DNA of 64,000 bases from Sphingopyxis bauzanensis (GTDB lineage: Bacteria; Pseudomonadota; Alphaproteobacteria; Sphingomonadales; Sphingomonadaceae): assembly GCF_002205675.1 (NCBI RefSeq), contig NZ_NISK01000004.1, forward strand, positions 519,969 through 583,968. The letters run 5' to 3'. A model generated the notes under the pieces. That model saw nothing but the letters and a program-made list of their open reading frames with translations, was not told the DNA's origin and ran no database searches. Shown piece after piece: positions 47,633 through 57,565 of the stretch. How positions within the stretch are numbered: the stretch's first letter is position 1; every line of letters begins with the position of its first letter. A program made the position numbers and the translations under genes.

Positions 47633-47978
47633 CCGACGGGCAACAAACCGGATAGGGTGATTTTAGGAAACCGACCCTAAGTATTTGATACGTTTTTTCA
47701 AATACTTGTCTATGACATTTGGTCCTACACGGTGTTCCCCGTCTGCCTGAAACCATGATTCAGTCCATATAACTTGTAGGCCATAACCGCCGATTCTAGT
47801 CGAACCTTTTCCAAGCTACGCCAGCACCCGCGCTTTATAAGTTCGACAGTCTTCTAGACTTGGACGCGGTCATTCGGGGGAGGGGCCATTAATTCCAACC
47901 AATTTTTCAATGCGACCTGGAGGCCGTGGCCGGAACTGAGTACGTCGCGCCAAATGCCCAGAGCGGCCGTTCACCCTG
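47633..47978. other. AT-richer spacer at the island boundary
   Basis: About 350 bases without a supported gene between the HNH gene and the tRNA remnant. Composition is visibly more AT-rich than the flanking core. The only clear structure is the 10-bp inverted repeat at 47679-47707. No intact tRNA, att core or promoter could be named with confidence. Confidence 0.6.
47679..47707. repeat. AT-rich 10-bp inverted repeat
   Basis: A perfect 10-bp inverted repeat (aagtatttga at 47679-47688, tcaaatactt at 47698-47707) with a 9-nt T-rich loop, 47 bases after the HNH stop. It may be a weak terminator for the HNH gene or a protein-binding operator. It is not GC-rich as normal terminators here. Confidence 0.45.
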
Positions 47979-48025
47979 TCATTCGTAATGCTGGGTCAGA
48001 GGTTCGAGTCCTCTAAGCGGCACCA
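47979..48025 (+). pseudogene. 3' part of a tRNA-Thr(CGT), degenerate; likely integration site
   Basis: Bases 47979-48025 align with the anticodon arm, T arm and 3' acceptor end of an alphaproteobacterial tRNA-Thr with anticodon CGT (47984-47986). The T stem agagg/cctct pairs perfectly (47998-48002 with 48010-48014), the acceptor half aagcggc and CCA end are intact, but the anticodon stem has a mismatch, the variable loop is one base short, and no matching 5' acceptor half or D arm is upstream. An integrase gene begins 152 bases on. This is the usual mark of an element using the 3' end of a tRNA as its attachment site. Confidence 0.7.
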
Positions 48026-48176
48026 GTTTTTGACCGTTTTCCGGTCGCTTTAACCTCGCAAAAAGCACGGTTTTCTGCTAGTTCTGGCACTTCACTTGTA
48101 CCGGACCAGCTCAAGGCCGCTCATGGCAGCTCACCGCCATTTGGGGGCCCTGAAATGGGACTCAAATGAGGTGTTT

Positions 48177-49460
48177 ATGCTCACCAATATCGAGATACTC
48201 GCGCTCCGCCCCCGCGACAAATCCTACAAGGTTGCAGACGGTCTCGGCCTCTATGTCCAGGTCCAGCCGACCGGCTCGATCCTCTGGCGTTTCAAATATC
48301 GCTTCTACGGCATCGAGCGGAAGCTCTGCTTCGGCAGCTTCCCCGAAGTGTCGCTGAAGGAAGCGCGGGCGCTGCGCGATGAAGCGCGCGGCAAGGTCGC
48401 TGCCGGCATCGATCCCTCGGCCGTGCGCCGTAAGGCGAAGCTCGAAGCCGCGATGGCGGCATCGGACACGTTCCGCGCGATTGCCCACGAGTTTATCGCC
48501 AAGATGGAGCGCGAAGGCAAAAGCGAGGCGACCATCAAGAAAGCGATCTGGTTCCGCGGTCTGCTCGACCGCGACATAGAGCACCGGCCGATCAGCGAGA
48601 TCACGCCGCAGGAGCTGCTCCATTCGATCCGCCGTGTCGAGAAGCGTGGCCATCACGAAACGGCACTGAGGTTGCGGTCGTTCGCTGGCCGGGTTTTCCG
48701 CTATGCAATGGCAACCGTTCGTACAGATCGCAATCCTACGGAAGTCCTGCGCGGCGCCTTCACCATCCCGAAGGTCAAGCGTCGCTCGGCGATCGTCGAG
48801 CCCCACCTTGTCGCCGAGCTGATGCGTTCGATTTCGACCTACAGCGGGCGCGCTGAGACGCGCATCGCGCTCCAGATAGCGGCGCATACGTTCGTCCGGC
48901 CGGGCGAGCTACGCTATGCCGACTGGAGCGAGTTCGACATGGGTGCGCGGGTGTGGCGTATTCCGGGTGAGCGCATGAAGATGGGACTGCCGCACGACGT
49001 GCCGCTGTCCGATCAGGTCATCGCGCTGGTCGAGAGCCTCAAGGCGATCGGCAATCGAGGACGGTTCCTTTTTCCGTCTTCGCAATCATTCCTGCGACCG
49101 ATCTGCGAGAACACCCTCAACTATGCGCTCCGGCGCATGGGCTACACCGACGACCAGATGACCTCGCACGGGTTCCGGGCGCTCGCCTCGACGCGGCTCA
49201 ACGAAGCGAAGATGTGGTATCCCGACGCGATCGAGCGGGCGCTAGCGCATCGCGAGACGAACAAGGTGCGGGCCGCTTATGACCGGGCGATGCACTGGGA
49301 CGAGCGCACGCGCATGATGCAGTGGTGGTCGGACTATATCGATCGGCTTCGCGAAGGCAGCAAATTCGATCCCGCCGTCGTTGACAACAGGTCGCGCGGC
49401 ACGCTGGCGCCCATCTCCTCGGGCCCTGTGACGACATTGGCGCATTTCCTAATGGGATAA
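48177..49460 (+). CDS. Tyrosine-type site-specific integrase (P4/DUF4102 family)
   Basis: 427 residues. The N-terminal DUF4102 arm-binding domain (LRPRDKSYKVADGLGLYVQVQPTGSILWRFKYRF) is followed by the SAM-like core-binding domain and the catalytic domain with Arg in VRPGELRYADWSE, the His-x-x-Arg box HGFRALASTRLNE and the nucleophile Tyr in ALAHRETNKVRAAYDRAMHWDE. It catalyses integration and excision of a genomic island at a tRNA end. The frame opens at TTG 48096, but ATG 48177 follows GAGGTG and begins the conserved DUF4102 N-terminus. It is adjacent to the tRNA-Thr remnant. Confidence 0.95.
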   Translation: MLTNIEILALRPRDKSYKVADGLGLYVQVQPTGSILWRFKYRFYGIERKLCFGSFPEVSLKEARALRDEARGKVAAGIDPSAVRRKAKLEAAMAASDTFRAIAHEFIAKMEREGKSEATIKKAIWFRGLLDRDIEHRPISEITPQELLHSIRRVEKRGHHETALRLRSFAGRVFRYAMATVRTDRNPTEVLRGAFTIPKVKRRSAIVEPHLVAELMRSISTYSGRAETRIALQIAAHTFVRPGELRYADWSEFDMGARVWRIPGERMKMGLPHDVPLSDQVIALVESLKAIGNRGRFLFPSSQSFLRPICENTLNYALRRMGYTDDQMTSHGFRALASTRLNEAKMWYPDAIERALAHRETNKVRAAYDRAMHWDERTRMMQWWSDYIDRLREGSKFDPAVVDNRSRGTLAPISSGPVTTLAHFLMG

Positions 49461-49677
49461 AAAAGGTACAAGCCGCGCGTCCTTGAAAACGATAGCATCG
49501 CCGAAGTACGCTCATGGCATAACGCCAGTTTTACCATGAGCATAGCTGTCCCCGAGACTGCGCGAGACAAACGCCTTGCGTGGGCGCAGAGTTCTTGCGA
49601 GCATTTCTGACGCAACCGATGGGGGTGTTGTTATCCGCTACTCGGGCGATTTATTGGGATAGGATAATAGCGCAAAG

Positions 49678-50094
49678 ATGGAGCCTGAGTTCCCATTCGA
49701 GTTTATAGTGCCAGCGGCGCCGGTATCCTTCCAACGCAGCAATGCTGCGGCCAAACAGGCTTGGAAGGAACTGGTGCGCGCCTCGCTTGCTCCCAATCTA
49801 CCCGAAATGCATTTTGCGACCGAGCAGCGCCTGGCGGTAACCCTATTTTATTATCCCGAGGATGAGATGGAAGGAGATCTCGACAACGTGCTAAAGTTGA
49901 CCCTCGATGCGATGAACCAGCATGTCTACATCGACGATCAGCAGATTGAGCGCATCGTCATCCAAAAATTCGAGAGCGGGCGCGTCTTTTCTTTCAGTGA
50001 TCCCAGCCTCACGCTCGCTCAATGCATTTTGGGCCAAAAGCCAGCGCTTTACGTTCGTCTCTCGAATGACCCTCACGAGGAGCTTCGGCCATGA
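49678..50094 (+). CDS. RusA-like Holliday-junction resolvase
   Basis: 138 residues. The RusA fold is visible: GDLDNVLKLTLDAMNQHVYIDDQQIERI carries the catalytic acids Asp67, Asp69, Asp86 and Asp87, the basic Lys73, and Asn70. RusA enzymes cleave Holliday junctions and are normally phage-encoded. Here it stands in an island and its TGA overlaps the ATG of the next gene (ATGA), implying coupled translation and joint function. The cargo context makes a defence or island-maintenance role possible. Confidence 0.85.
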   Translation: MEPEFPFEFIVPAAPVSFQRSNAAAKQAWKELVRASLAPNLPEMHFATEQRLAVTLFYYPEDEMEGDLDNVLKLTLDAMNQHVYIDDQQIERIVIQKFESGRVFSFSDPSLTLAQCILGQKPALYVRLSNDPHEELRP

Positions 50095-50741
50095 CCGAAA
50101 TTTGGGATACCGAGCGCGAACTCTTAGAGGCTACAGCGCGAGACCTGACGGCGAAGGGGTACGACGTCGTCATTGAGCCGTCCCCAAACCTGCTCCCCGC
50201 CGCCCTTTCAATATTCCGGCCCGACGCAATCGCATTGGGTCGAGAGCCAAAACTTATCGTGGAGATTGCATCAGAAGGAGCAATTGCTGCTGCTAAAGTG
50301 GCCCGCCTTCAAGAGGCGCTCGCCCAGAACCCAGAGTGGAAGCTTCATCTGGTGATTAGTCGTGTAAAGCGAACAAGCCTCTCAGTTATGCCTAACGAGC
50401 TAATTGCGCCGACGTTGGATAGCGCAAAAAAGGTGGCGCAGATCGAACCCCGAGCGGCGCTGCTTTTAGGATGGTCGGCATTCGAGGCGGTCAGCAGGGC
50501 GCGTAGACCGTCAGTGTTTTCAAGGCCCCAGTCGCCCGGACGGATCATTGAACGGCTTGCTGCCGAGGGGGTCTTGACGCCGACCGACGCGGCCTTTCTT
50601 CGCGAAATGGCTCACGCTCGCAATGCATTCATCCATGGTGACCTGACGCAAACCGTCGATTTGTCGCAGGTAGAACGCTTCCTCTCCACAATCGAATGTT
50701 TGCTGTCGGCGGCACCTTGGTCAACACTCACTCCCGAGTGA
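50091..50741 (+). CDS. Putative nuclease-like protein with HEPN-type motif
   Basis: 216 residues, two parts. The N-terminal half has FRPDAIALGREPKLIVEIAS (Pro-Asp at 44-45, Glu58), reminiscent of PD-(D/E)xK nucleases of the AHJR-like type, but the usual Lys after Glu-x is replaced by Ala60. The C-terminal half is helical and ends with MAHARNAFIHGDL, where Arg177-Asn178-x3-His182 matches the RNxxxH motif of HEPN RNases. It overlaps the RusA-like gene by 4 bases. I know of no named family with exactly this pairing. Role is inferred: nuclease-type defence effector or DNA-repair partner. Confidence 0.6.
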   Translation: MTEIWDTERELLEATARDLTAKGYDVVIEPSPNLLPAALSIFRPDAIALGREPKLIVEIASEGAIAAAKVARLQEALAQNPEWKLHLVISRVKRTSLSVMPNELIAPTLDSAKKVAQIEPRAALLLGWSAFEAVSRARRPSVFSRPQSPGRIIERLAAEGVLTPTDAAFLREMAHARNAFIHGDLTQTVDLSQVERFLSTIECLLSAAPWSTLTPE

Positions 50742-50922
50742 GAGATTGGAAATTGGTTAGCCCGTATCTCGTGGCATAATTGGATTTAAGCCATGTGTAA
50801 CGGAGCCTGCTTACCGGCTGCCGATCAGAGATTTGTTCGGTTAGAAGATTGAAGAAATCCGTACCGTCGCTGCTGGCAATGCTCAGAAATCGAGATACTA
50901 GAGAAGACCGTTGGAGGGCAAT

Positions 50923-53900
50923 TTGCCGAGAATTTTTGACAATATCGATAACGCGCTCCTGCCTGAGTTGAACAAGGTGCTTTCAGTTTCTGAAAGGGCC
51001 GATTTCTGCGTGGGTTATTTCAATTTGCGCGGATGGCGCAAAATCGATCAGCATATCGAAGGTTGGTCCGATCAGGATGGCAATGCTTGTCGCCTTCTTG
51101 TTGGGATGCATAAGTCTCCTGAAAAGGGATTGCGGGAAAAACTGGCAACTGCGTTCCATGATGATGGCATCGACAATGCCCGTGCCTTGGAACTGAAAAA
51201 AGAGTTAGCCGAGGAGTTTCGCGCCCAACTTGCCCTCGGTTCACCGAACAATGATGACGAGGCCGGTTTACGGCGACTGGCACGGCAAATTCGCGGCGGG
51301 AAAGTGACCGTGAAGCTATTCTTGAAGCATCAGCTTCACGCTAAACTCTACTTGCTGCACCGATCTGACCCGATCAATCCGAAAGTGGGATTTGTCGGCA
51401 GCAGCAATCTGACCTTTGCGGGCCTTTCGCTCCAAGGCGAGCTGAATGTCGATGTGATGGATCACGATGCTTGCGACAAGCTGGCGGCATGGTTTGAAGA
51501 TCGCTGGAACGACCGCTGGTGCATTGACATTTCGGAAGAGCTGGCGACGATTATCGAAGAAAGCTGGGCGGGGGAAAAGCTAGTTGAACCGTACCATGTC
51601 TATTTGAAGATGGCTTACCACCTCGCGCAAGAGGCGCGGCATGGCCAATCGGAGTTTCGCATTCCCCGGATTTTTGGCGACAAGCTGTTCGATTTCCAGA
51701 CCAGCGCCGTCAAAGTGGCGGCTCACCACCTAAATAAGCGTGGTGGCGTGGTGATTGGCGATGTCGTCGGTCTCGGCAAATCCATCATGGCGTCAGCCCT
51801 TCTCAAAATTGTTGAGGAGGTTGATGGCCGTAGCCTGATCATCTGCCCCAAGAACCTCCTCGATATGTGGCACGACTATGTCGATACCTATGAACTCAAC
51901 GCCAAGATCGTTTCGTTATCGCGCGTTGAATCCGAATTGAAGGAATTGAAGCGATATAGGACTGTCTTGATCGACGAGAGCCACAACCTGCGCAACCGCG
52001 AGGGCAAACGTTACAAGGCCATTGAGGATTATGTCCGCTCAAATGACAGTCGCTGTGTCTTGCTTTCCGCCACACCATACAACAAATCATTCATCGACCT
52101 TTCTTCGCAGCTCAGGCTTTTTATTGAGGACGACCAAGACATCGGCGTCCGTCCAGAGGCGATGATCCGCGCCATTGGCGGGGAAACCGAATTTGTCCGC
52201 AAGCATCAATGCGCAGTGCGTTCGCTTCCCGCATTTGAGAAGAGCGATCAGACCGACGATTGGCGCGAGCTGATGCGGCTTTACATGATCCGACGCACAC
52301 GCGGGTTCATTCTGCAAAACTATGCTCAAACCGATGAAGCCAATGGGCGGAAATTCATCACTTTCGCCGACGGCACACGATCATACTTCCCGGTGCGTCA
52401 ACCTAAATCCGTGAAGTTTGCAATCGACGATAGTGATCCCGGCGACCCTTATGCGAAAGCTTATTCAGATGCGGTGGTGTCTGCCGTCGATGGATTGAAG
52501 TTGCCTCGCTACGGCCTTGCCAACTATCTGGTCGCAGACCCCGCTCATCCGCCGACAGCAGATGAAGGCCGGATTATGGACGGTCTTGGCCGCGCCGGTA
52601 TCCGGTTAATGGGATTTTGCCGGACAAACCTTTTCAAGCGGCTTGAGAGCGGCGGCCCCGCATTCATTCAGTCGATTGAACGCCACGTCATGCGCAACCT
52701 CGTTTATCTTTATGCGCTCGAAAATGACCTGCCTCTCCCGATTGGAACGCAGGACGCCGAATTGCTCGATTTGACGGATGAAGACGCGGACTCCGAAGCC
52801 GCCGGTACGTTGTTTGAGAACGGTGAGTTTGCGGAGGGTGAGGAAGAAACGACCATCGCTTCTATCGAAATGGACCGGCTGCAGGCGCAGGCCGCGCACA
52901 TTTATGGTGTCTATTCCAATGCCAAAGCCCGCCGCTTCAAATGGTTGAAGGCTGGCCTCTTTCGGCGCTCGCTCCACAGCGACCTTATGACGGACGTTGA
53001 TGCACTGCGTGAAGTGCTACATAACTGCGGCACCTGGGCAGAAGACCGTGATACCAAGCTCCGCGCTTTGATTGATCTTGTCCGTCTCGATCACCCAGAT
53101 GACAAATTGCTGATCTTCACTCAGTTCGCTGATACCGCACGCTATCTTGAGAATGCGCTCAAAAAGGCCGGCGTCACTGCCATCTCTGCGGTCACGGGCC
53201 AGTCAGAAAGCCCTACGCGCTTAGCATGGAGATTTAGCCCTAAATCCAACAAGAAAGAGAGTATAGCCAAGGCCGAGGGCGAACTGCGTGTCCTTGTCGC
53301 CACCGACGTTCTCTCCGAAGGACAGAATCTTCAGGATTGCGCCACCATCGTCAACTTTGACTTGCCTTGGGCCATCATTCGACTGATCCAGCGCGCCGGT
53401 CGCGTGGATCGAATTGGACAGCAGGCCGATACGATTAACTGTTATTCGTTCTTGCCGGCCGAAGGCGTCGAACGAATTATCCGTTTGCGTTCCCGTGTCC
53501 GTGCGCGGCTCAAGGAAAACCAGGAAGTCGTCGGGTCTGACGAAGCGTTTTTCGAGGATGACGATCAGGCGAATCCTATCCAGGATCTGTACAGCGAAAA
53601 GTCTGGCATTCTGGACGGCGATGATGACGGTGAGGTCGATCTGGCCTCCTACGCTTTCCAGATTTGGCAAAACGCAATCAAGGACGATCCCAAGCTCCAA
53701 AAAGTGGTCGAGGATATGCCCGACGTCGTGTTCGCCACCAAGGCGGTTCCGCAACAACCCGACGCGAAAGAAGGTGCATTGGTCTATCTCCGCACTCCGG
53801 ACGATAATGATGCGTTGGCATGGATGGCGCGCGATGGCGAAATCCTCACCCAATCCCCGCTGGCAATTCTCCGCGCAGCCGAATGCGGCCCCGAGGAATC

Positions 53901-54312
53901 CGCATTGGAGCGCACCGATTTCCATCACGACGTCGTGCGGAAAGGTGTGGAGCATTTGATGCAGGAAGAGCGCACCACACACGGCGCGCTGGGCCGCCCG
54001 TCGGGCGCGCGCTTCAAAACCTACGACCGCCTGAAACGCTGGGTGGCCGAACAGGGCAACGAGCGCAGTCTGTTCGTCACCGAACACTTCGTCCGCGATG
54101 TGGAAAAGGCGATGGGTGACATTTACGAGTTTCCCCTGTTTCAATCGACAATTGATGCGCTCAATCGCCAACTCAAAACCGGGATCAGCGATACCAAGCT
54201 CGCTGAAATGGTCGTCGCCTTCCGTGAGGATGGTCGCTTGTGCATGAAGCAGGACAAGGATGACTCGCAGAATGACATGCGGATTATCTGCTCGATGGGA
54301 TTAACGGGGTAA
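50923..54312 (+). CDS. Helicase with N-terminal phospholipase-D-like nuclease domain
   Basis: 1129 residues. The N-terminal PLD domain has H139-x-K141 with GSSN (159-162), a single HKD-like half site that may dimerise to act as a nuclease. The superfamily-2 helicase core has Walker A VVGLGKS (Lys286), DESH (351-354), SATPYN, and motif VI QRAGRVDRIGQ (823-833), the SNF2-like form. The C-terminal ~300 residues have no named domain. The upstream TTG 50911 is possible, but GGAGGG lies 5 bases before TTG 50923, which is preferred. First gene of the four-gene module; one base separates it from the methyltransferase. Confidence 0.85.
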   Translation: MPRIFDNIDNALLPELNKVLSVSERADFCVGYFNLRGWRKIDQHIEGWSDQDGNACRLLVGMHKSPEKGLREKLATAFHDDGIDNARALELKKELAEEFRAQLALGSPNNDDEAGLRRLARQIRGGKVTVKLFLKHQLHAKLYLLHRSDPINPKVGFVGSSNLTFAGLSLQGELNVDVMDHDACDKLAAWFEDRWNDRWCIDISEELATIIEESWAGEKLVEPYHVYLKMAYHLAQEARHGQSEFRIPRIFGDKLFDFQTSAVKVAAHHLNKRGGVVIGDVVGLGKSIMASALLKIVEEVDGRSLIICPKNLLDMWHDYVDTYELNAKIVSLSRVESELKELKRYRTVLIDESHNLRNREGKRYKAIEDYVRSNDSRCVLLSATPYNKSFIDLSSQLRLFIEDDQDIGVRPEAMIRAIGGETEFVRKHQCAVRSLPAFEKSDQTDDWRELMRLYMIRRTRGFILQNYAQTDEANGRKFITFADGTRSYFPVRQPKSVKFAIDDSDPGDPYAKAYSDAVVSAVDGLKLPRYGLANYLVADPAHPPTADEGRIMDGLGRAGIRLMGFCRTNLFKRLESGGPAFIQSIERHVMRNLVYLYALENDLPLPIGTQDAELLDLTDEDADSEAAGTLFENGEFAEGEEETTIASIEMDRLQAQAAHIYGVYSNAKARRFKWLKAGLFRRSLHSDLMTDVDALREVLHNCGTWAEDRDTKLRALIDLVRLDHPDDKLLIFTQFADTARYLENALKKAGVTAISAVTGQSESPTRLAWRFSPKSNKKESIAKAEGELRVLVATDVLSEGQNLQDCATIVNFDLPWAIIRLIQRAGRVDRIGQQADTINCYSFLPAEGVERIIRLRSRVRARLKENQEVVGSDEAFFEDDDQANPIQDLYSEKSGILDGDDDGEVDLASYAFQIWQNAIKDDPKLQKVVEDMPDVVFATKAVPQQPDAKEGALVYLRTPDDNDALAWMARDGEILTQSPLAILRAAECGPEESALERTDFHHDVVRKGVEHLMQEERTTHGALGRPSGARFKTYDRLKRWVAEQGNERSLFVTEHFVRDVEKAMGDIYEFPLFQSTIDALNRQLKTGISDTKLAEMVVAFREDGRLCMKQDKDDSQNDMRIICSMGLTG

Positions 54313-54313
54313 C

Positions 54314-57300
54314 ATGGCACTCAACAAGGCGACAGCCACTACCCATCTGAAAGCGTTTGATTTCGCTACCCTGTTTATCGAGGAGCTGGGCTGGGACCGT
54401 CCGGCATCGCGGCAGCCCGAGACCACCGAAGTCGATGGCGAACGCTTCACGCTTTCGCCCGTCGCAAATAAGCGCGGCGTCCGCATCTTCCATTGCCCGT
54501 CTATTCCCGAGGGCAAGACGCGAAAGAAGATCGAGCGCGAGCTGACGAAGAGCGTGTTCGAACATCTCATCATCTTCACCGACGCGGAGAGAACGCAACA
54601 AATTTGGCAATGGGTTGAGCGGATTAGCGGCAAGCCCGCCGCTGTTCGAGATCACATTTGGCGGACGCAACAAAGCCCCGAACTAACGCTTCAAAAGCTG
54701 GAACACATTACGTTCCCGCTTGAAAATGAAGAGAGTCTAACGCTGTCGGGCACGGTCAACAGCTTGAAAGACGCGTTTACCCGCGAGCAAATCACCCGTC
54801 GCTTTTTCGGCGAGTTTCAGACGCAGCACGCAGCATTCCTCTCATTCATAAGAGGATTGGAGGCAGCGACAGACCGGCAATGGTATGCTTCACTGATGCT
54901 CAACCGCCTGATGTTTGTCTATTTTATTCAGCGCAAAGGATTTCTCGATAACAATCAGAACTATTTGAGAGAGAAGCTGTCTCAAGTCCGGGCCGAACAG
55001 GGCACTGGTCAATTCCACAACTTCTACCGAGTTTTCCTGCTGACATTGTTCCACGGCGGGTTAGCAATGCCCGCGAGTGGACGTGATGCGGCGACCCACG
55101 CGCTGCTTGGCACCATACCCTATCTCAACGGAGGGCTATTCGAGCCGCATATTCTCGAAGCTGAGGGAAGCAACATTGAAATCGCCGACGAGGCGTTCGA
55201 GGCGGTTTTTAACTTTTTTGACCGCTATGACTGGACGCTTGATACCCGTCCAATCAGTCGTAGTGACGGTAAAGAGATCAACCCCGACGTTCTGGGCCAT
55301 ATATTCGAGAAATATATCAACCAGAAGCAGATGGGTGCTTACTACACCAAGGAAGATATCACCGATTACATAACTAAGAATACCGTCATTCCTTGGCTGT
55401 TCGAGAATGCACTCACCCATGACAAGGTGGCTTTTGAGGCCGGGAGCGCGGTGTGGCGGATGCTCTCCGAAAATCCAGATGCCTATATCTACAAGGCTGT
55501 GAAGCACGGGGCAGATGAACCGCTGCCCGGAAACATCGCGGCGGGTATTGCCGACGTGGCGAAGCGCGGTGATTGGAACAAGGCCGCGCCCGTAACGCAC
55601 GGCCTGCCCACTGAAATCTGGCGCGAAGTCGTCGCGCGGCGCGAACGCTATGAAGCCATCAAGGCCAAGGCGGCGGCGGGCGAAATCGCCTCGATTGAGG
55701 ATTTCATTACCCACAATCTCGATATTCGCCAGTTCGCGCGCGATGCCATCCAATATGCCGAAAGCCCCGATCTTGTCCGTGCCTTTTGGAAAGGCATATC
55801 GGCAATCAAGGTGCTTGATCCCGCCTGCGGGTCAGGCGCGTTCCTGTTCGCCGCACTCGGCATCCTTTACGACCTTTATGACGCCTGCCTTGAACGGATG
55901 GAGCAATTCGTTGACTCCGCGCCAGACGGAGGCGGGCAGCGCCAGCTTTATTCCGATTTCCGAACGGTGCTGGACCAGATCGAGCGTCATCCCAACCGGC
56001 CCTATTTCATCTATAAATCAATCATCCTCGACAACCTATACGGTGTCGATATTATGGATGAGGCGGTAGAGATTTGTAAGCTCCGCCTGTTCCTCAAACT
56101 CGCTTCGCAGCTTGAGCGCGCCGACCAGATCGAGCCACTTCCCGATATTGATTTCAATATCAGGTCGGGGAATACACTGATTGGTTACACGTCATTCGCC
56201 GATGTGGAACGCGCGACGAATGCAGCCGGTCTCGATTTCGATGGTCGGGCTGCAAAGATAAAAGCAGACATGGAGGATTACGCTTCGGCTCTGGACAATT
56301 TCCGCTTGCAGCAAACGAGTTTTGGGGGCGAAAATACACCCGCAGCGAAGGTAGATTTGAAAGGACGACTAGCGGTATTGAAACCGAAGCTCGACCGTTA
56401 CCTTGCCCAAGATTATGGCGTGGGTGCGGGTGACGATTTAGCCAATGCTGCTAAATTCGAGACGTGGAAAGCTAGCCATAAACCCTTTCATTGGCTGATC
56501 GAGTTTTTTGGAATTCTCACGGGCGGCGGATTCGACGTGGTGGTCGGCAATCCACCCTACTTAGAAACACGGGAGATCGACTACCTTCCGAAAGGGCTGG
56601 CGACGCTTGATACGCGTGCGGTGCATGCACTTTTCATTGAGCGTGCTGAGTCGCTGTTATCTCCGACAGGTAGCACCAGTATGATCCTCCCTATGTCTCT
56701 GGTTTCAACTTCAAGAATGAAAGCCGTCCAAGCGATTATCGAAAATGGGCGTCAGACGTGGTATTCAAACTTTGCTTGGAGGCCTGCAAAGCTATTTGAT
56801 ACGGTCAATCGCGCTCTAACGATATACGTCGCGAACCCAAGCACTAATCCAGAAGTTCACACGACTGGCTACATCAAATGGACGGCAGACGCGCGTGATC
56901 AGATCATTTTTAATCTGCAATATATAGCTGCGCCTATTAAACGGTTGTCGTTCTGGGTTCCGAAGTTCCAGCACCGGATTGAACCTGCAATGCTCGCTAA
57001 GGTTATAGGTCAGCCCCACACCCTTGAACGGATATGGGGCAGCGGCGCAAGCCAAGTTTATTATCGCAACACGGGTGGCCTTTACTGGAAGGTTTTCACA
57101 ATTGAACGGCCCCGTTTTTTTGTGAATGGTGTTGCCGGGAGCTCATCGCGTGAAACTCGTTTGCCACTTCGTGATGGATTTGATCCACGAGCCGTCGCAG
57201 CCATCTTGAGTAGCACCACATTTTGGTGGTGGTATACCATTGCTTCAAATTTACGCGATTTAAATCCCGCCGATATTCAGGCTTTTTGTGTTAATGATGC

Positions 57301-57565
57301 TATATTGCACGACCCAGAACTCATAAAGGCCGGAGAAGAGTATCTGAACGACTTAGACCGAAATAGCCTCATGCTTACACGAGAGCAGCGCCAGACTGGA
57401 ACCACCCAAACGCAATCGTTCAAAATTCAACGATCCAAGCCGCTGATCGACAATATCGACTGTTTATTGGCACCACATTATGGGTTTAGCGACGAAGAAC
57501 TCGATTTCATTATCAACTACGACATCAAATACCGCATGGGCGCAGACGAGAACGATGCCGAGTGA
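54314..57565 (+). CDS. Eco57I-like DNA adenine methyltransferase (type IIG / PglX-like)
   Basis: 1083 residues. The SAM-binding motif I DPACGSGAFLF (502-512) and catalytic motif IV NPPYLETR (746-753) identify an N6-adenine methyltransferase of the Eco57I/type IIG kind. The long N-terminal half (about 1-480) includes HIFEKYINQKQMGAYYTKEDIT, typical of these enzymes. The C-terminal ~300 residues would hold target recognition. I do not see a clear PD-(D/E)xK nuclease domain at the N-terminus, so it may methylate only and leave cleavage to the PLD-helicase. It starts 1 bp after the helicase and overlaps the next gene by 11 bp. Confidence 0.88.
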   Translation: MALNKATATTHLKAFDFATLFIEELGWDRPASRQPETTEVDGERFTLSPVANKRGVRIFHCPSIPEGKTRKKIERELTKSVFEHLIIFTDAERTQQIWQWVERISGKPAAVRDHIWRTQQSPELTLQKLEHITFPLENEESLTLSGTVNSLKDAFTREQITRRFFGEFQTQHAAFLSFIRGLEAATDRQWYASLMLNRLMFVYFIQRKGFLDNNQNYLREKLSQVRAEQGTGQFHNFYRVFLLTLFHGGLAMPASGRDAATHALLGTIPYLNGGLFEPHILEAEGSNIEIADEAFEAVFNFFDRYDWTLDTRPISRSDGKEINPDVLGHIFEKYINQKQMGAYYTKEDITDYITKNTVIPWLFENALTHDKVAFEAGSAVWRMLSENPDAYIYKAVKHGADEPLPGNIAAGIADVAKRGDWNKAAPVTHGLPTEIWREVVARRERYEAIKAKAAAGEIASIEDFITHNLDIRQFARDAIQYAESPDLVRAFWKGISAIKVLDPACGSGAFLFAALGILYDLYDACLERMEQFVDSAPDGGGQRQLYSDFRTVLDQIERHPNRPYFIYKSIILDNLYGVDIMDEAVEICKLRLFLKLASQLERADQIEPLPDIDFNIRSGNTLIGYTSFADVERATNAAGLDFDGRAAKIKADMEDYASALDNFRLQQTSFGGENTPAAKVDLKGRLAVLKPKLDRYLAQDYGVGAGDDLANAAKFETWKASHKPFHWLIEFFGILTGGGFDVVVGNPPYLETREIDYLPKGLATLDTRAVHALFIERAESLLSPTGSTSMILPMSLVSTSRMKAVQAIIENGRQTWYSNFAWRPAKLFDTVNRALTIYVANPSTNPEVHTTGYIKWTADARDQIIFNLQYIAAPIKRLSFWVPKFQHRIEPAMLAKVIGQPHTLERIWGSGASQVYYRNTGGLYWKVFTIERPRFFVNGVAGSSSRETRLPLRDGFDPRAVAAILSSTTFWWWYTIASNLRDLNPADIQAFCVNDAILHDPELIKAGEEYLNDLDRNSLMLTREQRQTGTTQTQSFKIQRSKPLIDNIDCLLAPHYGFSDEELDFIINYDIKYRMGADENDAE

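Noticed and set aside
47951..48025. A functional tRNA-Thr gene
   Set aside because: Bases upstream of the anticodon arm give no acceptor-stem partner and no D arm, so it is a remnant only.
50923..57565. BREX or DISARM assignment for the helicase-methyltransferase pair
   Set aside because: No PglZ, BrxC or DrmB-like protein is present, and the helicase carries its own PLD domain; the partners differ from those systems.
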